Below are positions 1-6,367 of a stretch of 9,184 nt of DNA, one piece after another (within the stretch, counting starts at the first letter, position 1; every line of letters starts with the position of its first letter). Below the pieces are notes generated by a model. It was not told the DNA's origin, did not search any database, and worked only from the letters and a program-made list of their open reading frames with translations. The position numbers were made by a program, and so were the translations under genes. Origin of the DNA: Planctomycetaceae bacterium (GTDB lineage: Bacteria > Planctomycetota > Planctomycetia > Pirellulales > Thermoguttaceae); assembly GCA_031278315.1 (NCBI GenBank), contig JAITKS010000287.1, positions 1 through 9,184 of the forward strand. The letters run 5' to 3'.

Positions 1-8
1 GCGTTGAT

Positions 9-54
9 CCGTAAGCTAAAGCATACGGTTAATAAAGTGTCGTCCCTGCGGGAC
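9..54. repeat. Double-hairpin palindromic intergenic element
   Basis: There are two adjacent hairpins. The first pairs CCGTA (9-13) with TACGG (24-28) and GC (15-16) with GC (21-22) around the loop TAAA, with one A-A mismatch. The second pairs GTCCC (42-46) with GGGAC (50-54) around TGC. Paired elements of this look (a CCGTAGGCTAAAGCCTACGG-like stem followed by a GTCCCTNCGGGAC stem) are, to my recollection, a recurring intergenic text in several environmental bacterial genomes. That family assignment is from memory; the stems themselves are directly visible. Confidence 0.55.
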
Positions 55-116
55 TTCTTGATTATTAACTCCTTCTGAAAAAATTTCACCAATATATTAT
101 GTTTATACCGTAACGC

Positions 117-140
117 AGAAACACAAAGCATTGTGTCTCT
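117..140. other. Imperfect hairpin, 3' side of the S41 gene
   Basis: ACACAA (121-126) pairs perfectly with TTGTGT (131-136) around AGCA. The stem extends by AGA (117-119) with TCT (138-140) across one A-C mismatch. It lies about 200 nt past the S41 stop codon and has no T-tract directly after it on either strand, so it is a poor match to an intrinsic terminator. The role is unknown. Confidence 0.4.
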
Positions 141-200
141 ACATAGCACAATTTTATTTTTTATAACGAAAAATAAAAAACGAATTTTAAAGTGTAATTG

Positions 201-215
201 GTATATCAGTGGAAT
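201..215 (+). repeat. GTAATATATCAG-type box, copy 1 (shortened)
   Basis: GTATATCAGTGGAAT followed by a T-tract matches the box seen seven more times in the window but lacks the first AAT. It lies about 130 nt past the stop codon of the S41 gene, in antisense orientation to that gene. It is followed, after the T-tract and ATTAAC, by the CACAGAGAA array. Confidence 0.55.
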
Positions 216-230
216 ATTTTTTTTATTAAC

Positions 231-258
231 CACAGAGAACACAGAGAACCACAGAGAA
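231..258. repeat. Tandem CACAGAGAA x3
   Basis: Three exact copies of CACAGAGAA occur at 231-239, 240-248 and 250-258, with one extra C between copies 2 and 3. This is a short tandem array in non-coding DNA. A similar CACGAAAT array follows another box copy at 6309-6340, so the two look like variants of one composite repeat. Confidence 0.8.
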
Positions 259-343
259 ATCAGATTTTGTAATTTTAGATTGTTTTTTTGACAGGAATAC
301 AACAGATTACATAATTTTGCATTCTACACTGTCTTCGATATTC

Positions 344-2359
344 CTACAGACCTAACATTTTTTGTGAAACTTTTAACGCTTCCTTTACACACGGGTCATC
401 CGGTAAACATGAAACAACTCTTATGTTTACCGGTAACTGTAACTTGCCGTCAATTAATTTTGCTACAGTCGTTTTCTGCTCATTATTTACAGTAACATCC
501 GGCATAACACCTACACCACTATAAGCAATCCCCTGCGGTGAATGAAATTTTTCAACCGTTATTCTCAATCCCGCCTGCGCATTCGGATTGTTACCATTGA
601 CCGGTAAAATTGCTTGTATCGTCCCCTTACCATAACTCCGCTTCCCAATAAGTAAACCTCTTTTGTTATCTTTTATCGCTCCCGCTACAATTTCCGATGC
701 ACTCGCACTCGCTTCATCTATTAACAAAATTAACGGAATAGAAATCGTATTCGCACTCGTTGCCCTATACGGAGTCTCCACAGTTCCTTGCCGCCCGCGA
801 GTACGCACAATTACACCATCACTTATAAATAAATTCGCAACTTCTACTCCCGCTTGTAACAATCCTCCCGGATTATGACGCAAATCTAACACAAGACAAC
901 GCATCCCGACAGATTCTAAATTTGAAATTGAACGCCGTAACTCATCAACCGTTTGCATTTGAAATCCTGTCAATTTTATGTATCCAACCTCTTTATTTAA
1001 CATTCGCGTATCTTCAACACTTGGTACTTCAATACGCCGTCTCAATACTTTAATCGTCCTCGATACATTACCCGGAGTTTGAACAACAATTTCCGTAAAC
1101 GTTCCCTCTTTACCTTGCAAAAGATTTGCAGCCGTATCGGTGTCTTTACCTTTTGTCGTAATTCCATCGACAGCATGAATCCTGTCGCCGTCAAGTAATC
1201 CGGCCTCTTTCGCCGGACTGCCCGGAATTACTCGAACAATCATAAGCGATTCGCGATCCGACTTTAACTCAACACCAAGTCCGACAAAATTGCCCGAAAT
1301 CATTGAATACGTGTCATTGAGTTGATTCGGAGTTAAATACGCCGTGTAAGGATCAAGCGAATTCGCAATACCACAAATATACTCCATCAAAAAAACAACC
1401 GGATTCAAATTTATCTGCTGCAAACTAATTTCCGCTAACCGCAAAACTCCATTTTTAAGATCATCACGATTGCCAATTTCCCATCCGTCAGCAGTTTTCC
1501 GTAACAACTCAATACAACTATCAATCTTATCAGACGGCGCATTCAACTTAGATTTTATTCTAAAATTTGTATCATTTAACGCAATTACAATATCACACAA
1601 ACCATTTCTGAAAATTTTATCCCAATTTGGCATATCGACATAACTTGTTTGTATTCGTGCAATTACTTCTTCGTACAATGCGAGCGAATCAACGAAAGAT
1701 GCTGTCTTGATACATTTCATATAACTTGTGTCATCATACCGCCGCTTAATATCATAATGAAATCTTGCAATGAGAAAACGTTGTAATAATTGATTATTGT
1801 TACGATAAATCTGTAAACCGCCTTCGTAATGTGTCAGAGCGTCAGTCCATCTATTTTCTATTTCGAGCAAGTCGCCGTTACGTAGAATTGTTTCCAACTT
1901 CTCGTCACTCGACGGCGTTGGCAACGGCAACGGATTGTGAAAATGCGTTTGATTGTCAAGCTGCGAATTCGACGGTAATGAAAACAACGGCAATGGCGTT
2001 AAAGGTTGATTTGAAGTCGAGGATTCTGTCAGCGGTGTATCATACGGCGGCTTGGATTTTTGTAACGGTACATAATTTTTTTCTTCAAAAACCTGCGGCA
2101 ACGGTACGATTTTATTAGACGAATTCGCATCATAGGGCTTGCTAGTATCGACCGGAGATTGCAGATCGAGTTTAGAACTATTCGGTAAAAGATTATTAGC
2201 CGGCAATTGGTCGTGAGAAATTATCGGCGGTGTGAATCGGAGTGTCTGCGCAGATATTATCGGTGTGATAATAAATATCGTAACAATAATTACGCAACAA
2301 CCGATAATCTGTCGATTGTAATACGAAAAAAGTTTTGTCAGGGAGGATACTCTTTTCAT
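344..2359 (-). CDS. Exported PDZ/S41 C-terminal processing peptidase
   Basis: This is a carboxyl-terminal processing (Ctp/Prc-type) serine protease, expected to act outside the cytoplasmic membrane and cut proteins at or near their C-termini. From the ATG at 2359 (671 aa), residues 18-37 form a hydrophobic signal or anchor segment. Residues about 43-153 are a Pro/Ser/Asn-rich linker, about 158-207 look like a TPR-type helix pair, and 336-342 is DPYTAYL. The PDZ domain spans about 356-443, and the S41 core contains LDLRHNPGG (491-499). The catalytic Ser553 (in SASASEI) and Lys578 (in YGKGT) sit 25 residues apart, as in E. coli Prc, so the dyad looks intact. Two Cys near the end (651, 657) could form a disulfide. 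The frame stays open to a TTG at 2434, but I chose the ATG because it directly precedes the signal segment. Neither start has a clear ribosome binding site. The substrate is unknown. The linker and TPR-like layout fit planctomycete S41 proteins. Confidence 0.93.
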   Translation of the reverse strand: MKRVSSLTKLFSYYNRQIIGCCVIIVTIFIITPIISAQTLRFTPPIISHDQLPANNLLPNSSKLDLQSPVDTSKPYDANSSNKIVPLPQVFEEKNYVPLQKSKPPYDTPLTESSTSNQPLTPLPLFSLPSNSQLDNQTHFHNPLPLPTPSSDEKLETILRNGDLLEIENRWTDALTHYEGGLQIYRNNNQLLQRFLIARFHYDIKRRYDDTSYMKCIKTASFVDSLALYEEVIARIQTSYVDMPNWDKIFRNGLCDIVIALNDTNFRIKSKLNAPSDKIDSCIELLRKTADGWEIGNRDDLKNGVLRLAEISLQQINLNPVVFLMEYICGIANSLDPYTAYLTPNQLNDTYSMISGNFVGLGVELKSDRESLMIVRVIPGSPAKEAGLLDGDRIHAVDGITTKGKDTDTAANLLQGKEGTFTEIVVQTPGNVSRTIKVLRRRIEVPSVEDTRMLNKEVGYIKLTGFQMQTVDELRRSISNLESVGMRCLVLDLRHNPGGLLQAGVEVANLFISDGVIVRTRGRQGTVETPYRATSANTISIPLILLIDEASASASEIVAGAIKDNKRGLLIGKRSYGKGTIQAILPVNGNNPNAQAGLRITVEKFHSPQGIAYSGVGVMPDVTVNNEQKTTVAKLIDGKLQLPVNIRVVSCLPDDPCVKEALKVSQKMLGL

Positions 2360-2499
2360 TGGATTATTTGCGGTTGTGCCGCAGAGTTCGGTTATCACTC
2401 TCAACTTTCTCCGTTTGTCCTCGTAAAGCAGCAACGTATGACTTCAGCGTATGATGTAAACTGCATATCACTTTTGATAATTCGATACTATCAGTTGTT

Positions 2500-2584
2500 T
2501 CGTCTATTTGTTTATATCTGCCTGACATTTGTTTGTTTATCTGTCTATCTATTTATCAATCTCTATCTGTCTGTCTGTATATCT
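2500..2584. repeat. Degenerate tetranucleotide-rich tract (TNTN type)
   Basis: The plus strand reads as runs of TTTG, TTTA, TCTG and TCTA, for example TTTGTTTGTTTATCTGTCTA and later CTGTCTGTCTGT. On the minus strand this is an AGAC/AGAT/AAAC purine-rich tract lying roughly 140-225 nt upstream of the S41 start codon. It looks like a decayed microsatellite. Confidence 0.6.
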
Positions 2585-2653
2585 TACCAGCCGGCATAAA
2601 TCAGACTTAACACTTCAAATCAATTATTCTAAAAAACGGACTAAATAAGTATT

Positions 2654-2680
2654 GGGGGGGAAGGGAAAGGGGGGAGTGGG
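2654..2680 (+). other. G-quadruplex motif
   Basis: Four G-runs of 7, 3, 6 and 3 (2654-2660, 2663-2665, 2669-2674, 2678-2680) are separated by 2, 3 and 3 bases. This meets the usual G3+N1-7 rule for an intramolecular quadruplex. It stands out sharply from the AT-rich surroundings and lies about 300 nt upstream of the S41 gene. Whether it folds in the cell is unknown. Confidence 0.7.
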
Positions 2681-2901
2681 AACGGATAAACTTAAACTTC
2701 AAACTGTATTCATAAATTTCATCAACCTTCATTAAGCCGCATAACTATTTTCGCAAACATTGTGAAATTGATAATTCAATGCGTCAACTGCTTGAGTAAA
2801 ATAGCAGATAATTCAGTACACCGATTGGCAAAAACTTAAATGTAAAATCAATTAAATAAATAGATCAAATCAGACCTCATCAAAAATTTGTTCTATTCCA
2901 T

Positions 2902-2939
2902 TTACGGCATTCTCATAATATTACGACATTCTCATAATA
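2902..2939. repeat. 19-bp tandem duplication
   Basis: The unit TTACGGCATTCTCATAATA (2902-2920) is followed directly by TTACGACATTCTCATAATA (2921-2939), with one mismatch (G/A). No gene start is near. It may be a replication-slippage product, or a pair of sites. Confidence 0.85.
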
Positions 2940-2987
2940 ATGTTTACCGATATATTCCTACTATTATTCTTACATTATTCAATAAAG

Positions 2988-3015
2988 TTGACATCTTACC
3001 GATCTACTTTAAACT
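2988..3015 (+). promoter_or_regulatory. Possible sigma-70-type promoter with no gene downstream
   Basis: A perfect TTGACA (2988-2993), a 16-nt spacer and TAAACT (3010-3015, four of six matching TATAAT) form a plausible rightward promoter. No coding sequence follows on the plus strand for more than 2 kb. The next 300 nt contain several hairpins, so an RNA product is possible. The match could also be chance in AT-rich DNA. Confidence 0.3.
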
Positions 3016-3191
3016 TTGTGTCTTGAGCTGCACGAGTTGATTCGGCGATAAGTAAATCTGATCATTACCAGAAATTAAGCAAGCAATGAGTAATCGAAAA
3101 AATTTTGTTTATCTGCTCTCAAAAAATGAAAAAATTAAACTTGATTTCCAGCATCGGAATACGTAAATATTACATTACGTAATTGCAATCC

Positions 3192-3208
3192 GCCGATTTA
3201 TATTCGGC
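3192..3208. other. Hairpin GCCGA/TCGGC
   Basis: GCCGA (3192-3196) pairs with TCGGC (3204-3208) around a 7-nt AT loop. It is followed by a T-rich but interrupted stretch. Just upstream are the palindromes ATTACGTAAT (3174-3183) and ATTGCAAT (3182-3189). It could be part of a structured RNA or a weak terminator. Confidence 0.4.
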
Positions 3209-3266
3209 ATTTTATTATTGCTGTTCAAGAACGGTTTTTTTCAAGTTAGCAATCCCGTGATGCGTT

Positions 3267-3297
3267 TCTCGCACAACATAAACGTTTCATTGCGAGA
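3267..3297. other. Inverted repeat TCTCGCA/TGCGAGA
   Basis: A perfect 7-bp inverted repeat (3267-3273 and 3291-3297) encloses a 17-nt loop that itself contains the palindrome AAACGTTT (3280-3287). Eight bases further on, CCCC (3305-3308) can pair with GGGG (3321-3324), followed by an AT-rich run. This is the most structured part of the long gap. Confidence 0.45.
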
Positions 3298-3534
3298 GAG
3301 TATACCCCACAAAAAGAGAAGGGGCAAATTATTTTAATAGAATTATTATTTAATACGAAACATTCAGAAACGTAATATAACGTTTAAACTCTATTTTTCG
3401 TTTTGTAGGTTTCGAGTGATACAATTAGTTTTAAACCGTTCTCACTTGAATTTTCGGTTCAAGCTGACTTTTTACTTATCGGTAAACGGACTTTTACACT
3501 CTTATATAACTGCCGTTCATTGTACGATACATCT

Positions 3535-3552
3535 ATTACGATTATTACGATT
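3535..3552. repeat. 9-bp tandem duplication ATTACGATT x2
   Basis: Two exact head-to-tail copies of ATTACGATT lie at 3535-3543 and 3544-3552, inside the long non-coding gap. No function is evident. Confidence 0.7.
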
Positions 3553-3615
3553 GTTCGCGATGTCTAATATAATCGGAAAATACGCAGCAAGATTATTCAT
3601 CAGATTATTTCATTT

Positions 3616-3663
3616 GTAATATATCAGCGGAATAATTTATTTTTTCGTAATATATCAGTAAAA
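3616..3663 (+). repeat. GTAATATATCAG-type box, copies 2 and 3 in tandem
   Basis: Copy 2 is GTAATATATCAGCGGAAT (3616-3633). Copy 3 is GTAATATATCAGTAAAA (3647-3663). The starts are 31 bp apart. Both lie downstream of the leftward gene at 3930-4691, in antisense orientation to it, and face copies 4 and 5. Confidence 0.75.
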
Positions 3664-3712
3664 CTTTTCAAAGATTTCAAATTCATAAATTCAAAAAAGA
3701 TGAAAAATAAAA

Positions 3713-3730
3713 ATCCCGCTGATATTTTAC
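3713..3730 (-). repeat. GTAATATATCAG-type box, copy 4 (inverted)
   Basis: ATCCCGCTGATATTTTAC is the reverse complement of GTAAAATATCAGCGGGAT. With copies 2 and 3 it makes an inverted repeat with an arm separation of about 50-80 bp, so the region could fold into a long hairpin if transcribed. Confidence 0.65.
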
Positions 3731-3857
3731 GAAATCTCTGTTTTCGTTTTTTTGACAAGATTACAAGATAAAAAAGATTTTTTAATTACGAATGAATACA
3801 TATCTAAAAACAAAAAACGAAATTCAACGTGTGATAAATATATTGTGATTTAAAAAT

Positions 3858-3875
3858 ATTCAACTGATATTTTAC
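3858..3875 (-). repeat. GTAATATATCAG-type box, copy 5 (inverted)
   Basis: ATTCAACTGATATTTTAC is the reverse complement of GTAAAATATCAGTTGAAT, a diverged copy. It lies 55-72 nt past the stop codon of the leftward gene at 3930-4691, in the same orientation as that gene. Confidence 0.5.
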
Positions 3876-3929
3876 TTTTCACTTTTTTTTTCGTCTGCTT
3901 AAAATTGATAGAATAATATTCGGTATAGA

Positions 3930-4691
3930 TTATTTAGAATTAGTTAAATCGGGATCGTTGATTATAGTCGATACAGAATTATCAGATACAGATAAATTAT
4001 TGTTTTGAATTTGAGCGGTTGCGTATGTAATAGTTGAATCATTTATTACACCAGACTTGATGTCACTTTTTGATTCATTGTTGAGTTCAGATTGTATTAA
4101 TATTGACGATCTTTTTATTATCGATGTTTCTGATTTAGTCTCAAATAATTTTGCTAACAGATATTCAATTGACTGCCGCAAAGACCTAAAAATTGGATTA
4201 TCAATTGCATTTTGTAAATACTTCGGTTCGATAAAAATCGGCAACGGGTCATTTATATCTGCTGCTTCGGCGACACGTTCAATCAAACTGCGTTCCATAC
4301 GCGTTAATTGATGTGCAGCACAGAGTTCAATAAACAAAGCAGTAGGACTATCTGCCGTTATTTTCATACGATAAACTAAATACCTCTCAAATATTACAGC
4401 TACTGCAATAAGAGTAAGAAATCCAATTACAACAGGAATATAACCAAATAAAGTTTCATTATCGTTGTCGTATCTAATATCCCGTAAACTTCGGCTTATT
4501 GTACTTACTTCGGGTCTCGTTGTACCCTTTGTACGAGAAGCGTTGTATTGTTCGACTCTACTTGTATTCGGTCTGAATATATTTATACTCGTACCGTTGT
4601 TGTTATCCTTGTCCCGACGCGAACAAGATATACAAAATATAACGGAAACCAATATTAAAATAATCAAATTTATTGTACGATAAAATTTCAT
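3930..4691 (-). CDS. Uncharacterised membrane protein, planctomycete-like
   Basis: I do not recognise a named family. The 253-aa protein begins with a hydrophobic signal or anchor segment (about residues 8-22) ending in CISC (20-23). That is a weak lipobox, so Cys23 could be lipidated, but the -3 residue is atypical. A Ser/Asn/Arg-rich stretch (24-80) follows, then a clear transmembrane segment (about 82-101) ending in the positive FERYLVYRMK, which predicts a cytoplasmic C-terminal half. Residues about 114-183 form a helical block (LFIELCAAHQLTRMERSLI, then PLPIFIEPKYLQNA). The pattern recalls hypothetical membrane proteins I associate with planctomycetes, but that is memory only. The last 65 residues are Ser/Asn/Ile-rich low complexity. 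The ATG at 4691 has only weak upstream purine runs. A perfect 12-bp tandem duplication sits 32-55 nt upstream. No operon partner is seen. Confidence 0.8.
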   Translation of the reverse strand: MKFYRTINLIILILVSVIFCISCSRRDKDNNNGTSINIFRPNTSRVEQYNASRTKGTTRPEVSTISRSLRDIRYDNDNETLFGYIPVVIGFLTLIAVAVIFERYLVYRMKITADSPTALFIELCAAHQLTRMERSLIERVAEAADINDPLPIFIEPKYLQNAIDNPIFRSLRQSIEYLLAKLFETKSETSIIKRSSILIQSELNNESKSDIKSGVINDSTITYATAQIQNNNLSVSDNSVSTIINDPDLTNSK

Positions 4692-4722
4692 GTTATCTCA
4701 TATCCTATTCATATTTGAAAAA

Positions 4723-4746
4723 TTCGGTATTTGTTTCGGTATTTGT
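4723..4746. repeat. Perfect 12-bp tandem duplication
   Basis: TTCGGTATTTGT occurs at 4723-4734 and again at 4735-4746 without a gap. On the minus strand the pair lies 32-55 nt upstream of the start codon of the membrane-protein gene, where a promoter or operator would be expected. It may be slippage or a paired binding site. Confidence 0.85.
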
Positions 4747-4844
4747 TTTAATACAAAATCCGCCCTAAAAGGGTAATCGGATATTTGCTCAATAATAGTA
4801 ATTAGCGATTCGAACTTATAATCGGTGCTAAGCTCCGCATGCGA

Positions 4845-4865
4845 ACTAACCACTAACCACTAACC
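4845..4865. repeat. Heptad array ACTAACC x3
   Basis: Three exact units (4845-4851, 4852-4858, 4859-4865) are followed by a partial ACTA. The array is non-coding and resembles the short tandemly repeated heptamers described in cyanobacteria, but the unit is different. Confidence 0.85.
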
Positions 4866-4930
4866 ACTATACTGCTGTCTTTTCAGAGCGATTCTAGTTT
4901 TATCCGTGAACGGTCACCTTTTTCGTTACA

Positions 4931-4967
4931 AAAAATAAAACCGAATTTTAAAGTACAATGAGTATAT
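4931..4967 (+). repeat. Second copy of the 170-206 intergenic segment
   Basis: Aligning 170-206 with 4931-4967 by eye, 30 of 37 positions agree, with an identical core CGAATTTTAAAGT (181-193 and 4942-4954). The first copy runs directly into a GTATATCAG box and the second into GTATATTAC. This is an interspersed, partly decayed repeat. Confidence 0.6.
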
Positions 4968-5130
4968 TACTAACTTTTTAATCGCCGAAAATCATTGCAT
5001 GAGTTGTATATCAAATTTTTTTAATACGAAAAATTTAATTTTAGTATATCGAACAAGACAAAAAAAAATAGATACGTCTAACCGGCATGATTGAATGTTT
5101 TCGACTTTATATTATACTACCTAAAATCTA

Positions 5131-5142
5131 CATAGTACTATG
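5131..5142. promoter_or_regulatory. 12-bp perfect palindrome upstream of hisG
   Basis: CATAGTACTATG is its own reverse complement. It lies about 200 nt upstream of the hisG start codon. A palindrome of this length could be an operator for a dimeric regulator, but no regulator is known and chance is possible. Confidence 0.25.
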
Positions 5143-5345
5143 AAATTGATTTGAATCTGTAAAAATTCTAATAACTAGATTTGTTATCCTTTCAGTTCAA
5201 TATTCAAACTATAAACCAAACCAATATTTAGCCCGTACTTGATAACTCGGTAAATTAAAGCGTAAAAGTTATCTTACTGATTATTTAATCTGATAACACT
5301 AGACCGAAAAAATAAAGTCCGAGCAGCTTAAAAATTTAAAAAAAT

Positions 5346-6215
5346 ATGAAATTAAAATTAGGAATACCAGCCGGAAGTTTACAAGAAGCTACCTTTGAGC
5401 TCTTTAAGAAAAGCGGTTATAACATTTCAGTTCAATCACGAAGTTATGTTCCTTCAATCGACGACGAAGATATTGAATGTCTTCTGATTCGCGCACAAGA
5501 AATGGCACGTTACGTCGCCATCGGAGTCCTTGACGCCGGATTGACAGGATACGATTGGATAATCGAAACAGGTGCAGATGTTGTCGAAGTTGCCGAGTTA
5601 CGGTTTTCAAAAGTATCACGGCGTCCGGTTCGATGGGTGCTTTGCGTTCCCGAAGATTCGCCCGTTCAAACTGTGCAAGATTTACAAGGTAAACGAATCG
5701 CAACAGAAGCAGTTGGATTGACAACACAATTTCTAAAAAACCACAACGTAGAAGCATCGGTTGAATTTAGCTGGGGTGCAACAGAAGTAAAACCGCCTAA
5801 ACTCGCAGATGCAATTGTCGAAGTTACAGAAACAGGCAGCTCATTAAAAGCGAATAAATTAAGAATCATTGCGGAAGTCTTGCAAAGTACAACAAGATTT
5901 ATCGCAAATAAAGAATCGTATAAAAATGAATGGATGAAACAAAAAATAGATAATATCGTTTTAATGTTACGCGCAACAATGACTGCCGAAGGTAAAGTCG
6001 GATTGATGATGAACGTAATGCAATCGCAACTCGAATCTGTATTAAAAATTTTACCTGCGTTACAAAATCCTACTGTTTCACATTTATCTAATGAAAGCTG
6101 GGTCGCTGTCTCAACAATAATTGAAGAATCAATGGTTCGACGCTTGATTCCGCAACTAAAAGCTGTTGGTGCATGCGGAATTGTTGAATATCCAATATCA
6201 AAAATTATCGATTGA
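5346..6215 (+). CDS. hisG: ATP phosphoribosyltransferase, long form
   Basis: HisG catalyses the first step of histidine synthesis, joining ATP and PRPP to give phosphoribosyl-ATP in the cytoplasm. The 289-aa product opens with LKLGIPAGSLQEA (3-15), followed by the two-lobe catalytic domain (to about 208). The PRPP-binding loop is seen as DAIVEVTETGSSLKANKL (155-172). A C-terminal regulatory domain follows (about 211-287, from TAEGKVGLMMNV to GACGIVEYPISKII), the ACT-like fold that marks the long form. Such enzymes need no HisZ partner and are normally inhibited by histidine. Position 9 is Ala where many HisG proteins have Lys. I believe this subtype occurs in planctomycete relatives, so I do not read it as a defect. 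The ATG has no Shine-Dalgarno sequence, only an A-rich leader. No other his gene is in the window. A box repeat begins 30 nt after the stop. Confidence 0.95.
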   Translation: MKLKLGIPAGSLQEATFELFKKSGYNISVQSRSYVPSIDDEDIECLLIRAQEMARYVAIGVLDAGLTGYDWIIETGADVVEVAELRFSKVSRRPVRWVLCVPEDSPVQTVQDLQGKRIATEAVGLTTQFLKNHNVEASVEFSWGATEVKPPKLADAIVEVTETGSSLKANKLRIIAEVLQSTTRFIANKESYKNEWMKQKIDNIVLMLRATMTAEGKVGLMMNVMQSQLESVLKILPALQNPTVSHLSNESWVAVSTIIEESMVRRLIPQLKAVGACGIVEYPISKIID

Positions 6216-6244
6216 ATGTTAATAAATATCGTTCTATGATTTTC

Positions 6245-6260
6245 GTAATATATCAGTGAA
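6245..6260 (+). repeat. GTAATATATCAG-type box, copy 6
   Basis: GTAATATATCAGTGAA followed by seven T begins 30 nt after the hisG stop codon, in the same orientation as the gene. It forms an inverted pair with copy 7 (6368-6384). Confidence 0.75.
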
Positions 6261-6308
6261 TTTTTTTCGTAACTGTCTATTAGGACATTTGGTTTTAATT
6301 TTTTTTAA

Positions 6309-6340
6309 CACGAAAAACACGAAATCACGAAATCACGAAT
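6309..6340. repeat. Tandem CACGAAAT-type array x4
   Basis: The units are CACGAAAAA (6309-6317), CACGAAAT (6318-6325), CACGAAAT (6326-6333) and CACGAAT (6334-6340), then CACAC. The array follows a T-tract and AA, just as the CACAGAGAA array does at 231-258, and lies between two inverted box copies. Confidence 0.8.
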
Positions 6341-6367
6341 CACACAAAAAAATTTGAAAAACAATTA

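Larger units (their letters stand above)
1..343. other. Intergenic region downstream of the S41 peptidase gene
   Basis: No credible coding sequence is seen here. The region holds a two-hairpin palindromic element (9-54), an imperfect hairpin (117-140: AGA-A-ACACAA, loop AGCA, TTGTGT-C-TCT), a 37-nt segment (170-206) that recurs at 4931-4967, one copy of the GTAATATATCAG-type box (201-215) and three tandem CACAGAGAA units (231-258). A T-tract followed by GACAGGAATACA (282-301) resembles TTTTTTTGACAAGATTACAAG near 3747-3767. The DNA looks like a mosaic of small interspersed repeats. No classical terminator for the leftward S41 gene stands out. Confidence 0.7.
2360..3929. other. Long non-coding region with simple repeats and hairpins
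   Basis: I find no convincing gene in this 1.57 kb gap between two leftward genes. From left to right it holds a tetranucleotide-rich tract (about 2500-2584), a G-quadruplex motif (2654-2680), a 19-bp tandem duplication (2902-2939), a TTGACA promoter-like site (2988-3015) followed by several hairpins (3192-3324), a 9-bp duplication of ATTACGATT (3535-3552), and four copies of the GTAATATATCAG box (3616-3875). A 67-codon GTG-start frame at 3416-3619 has no recognisable features and is probably chance. The promoter of the S41 gene should lie somewhere in the left part but I cannot place it. Confidence 0.65.
4692..5345. other. Divergent intergenic region upstream of hisG
   Basis: No gene is seen in this 654-nt gap between the leftward membrane-protein gene and hisG. 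It contains the TTCGGTATTTGT duplication (4723-4746), a short hairpin with CCCT/AGGG and outer CCG/CGG pairs (4760-4780), the palindrome CGCATGCG (4836-4843), three ACTAACC units (4845-4865), a small GTGA/TCAC hairpin followed by five T (4906-4923), a segment repeated from 170-206 (4931-4967), a perfect 12-bp palindrome (5131-5142) and four GTTATC/GATAAC sites (5183-5297). Promoters for both flanking genes must lie here. No histidine-rich leader peptide or attenuator is visible ahead of hisG. Confidence 0.65.

Noticed and set aside
231..258. CACAGAGAA array as a CRISPR
   Set aside because: The units are 9 bp and directly adjacent, with no unique spacers. No cas gene is nearby.
2359..2434. Upstream TTG start for the S41 peptidase, adding 25 residues
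   Set aside because: The extension is polar and would bury the signal segment inside the chain. The ATG at 2359 places the hydrophobic segment at residues 18-37, as expected for an exported protein.
2207..2599. 130-codon plus-strand frame overlapping the S41 gene start
   Set aside because: It reads the tetranucleotide tract and the antisense of the signal peptide region as Tyr/Leu/Cys-rich protein. No plausible product results.
3416..3619. 67-codon GTG-start reading frame in the long gap
   Set aside because: It has no ribosome binding site, no domain or signal, a Leu/Ile/His-rich composition typical of chance frames, and it overlaps a tandem duplication and a repeat box. I treat it as non-coding.
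4906..4923. GTGA/TCAC hairpin plus five T as an intrinsic terminator
   Set aside because: The stem is only 4 bp and lies between divergent genes, where no transcript is expected to end.
5370..5372. Ala instead of Lys at HisG residue 9 as a sign of inactivity
   Set aside because: The rest of the active site, including the PRPP loop, is intact, and I believe this Ala variant is normal in the planctomycete-type subfamily.
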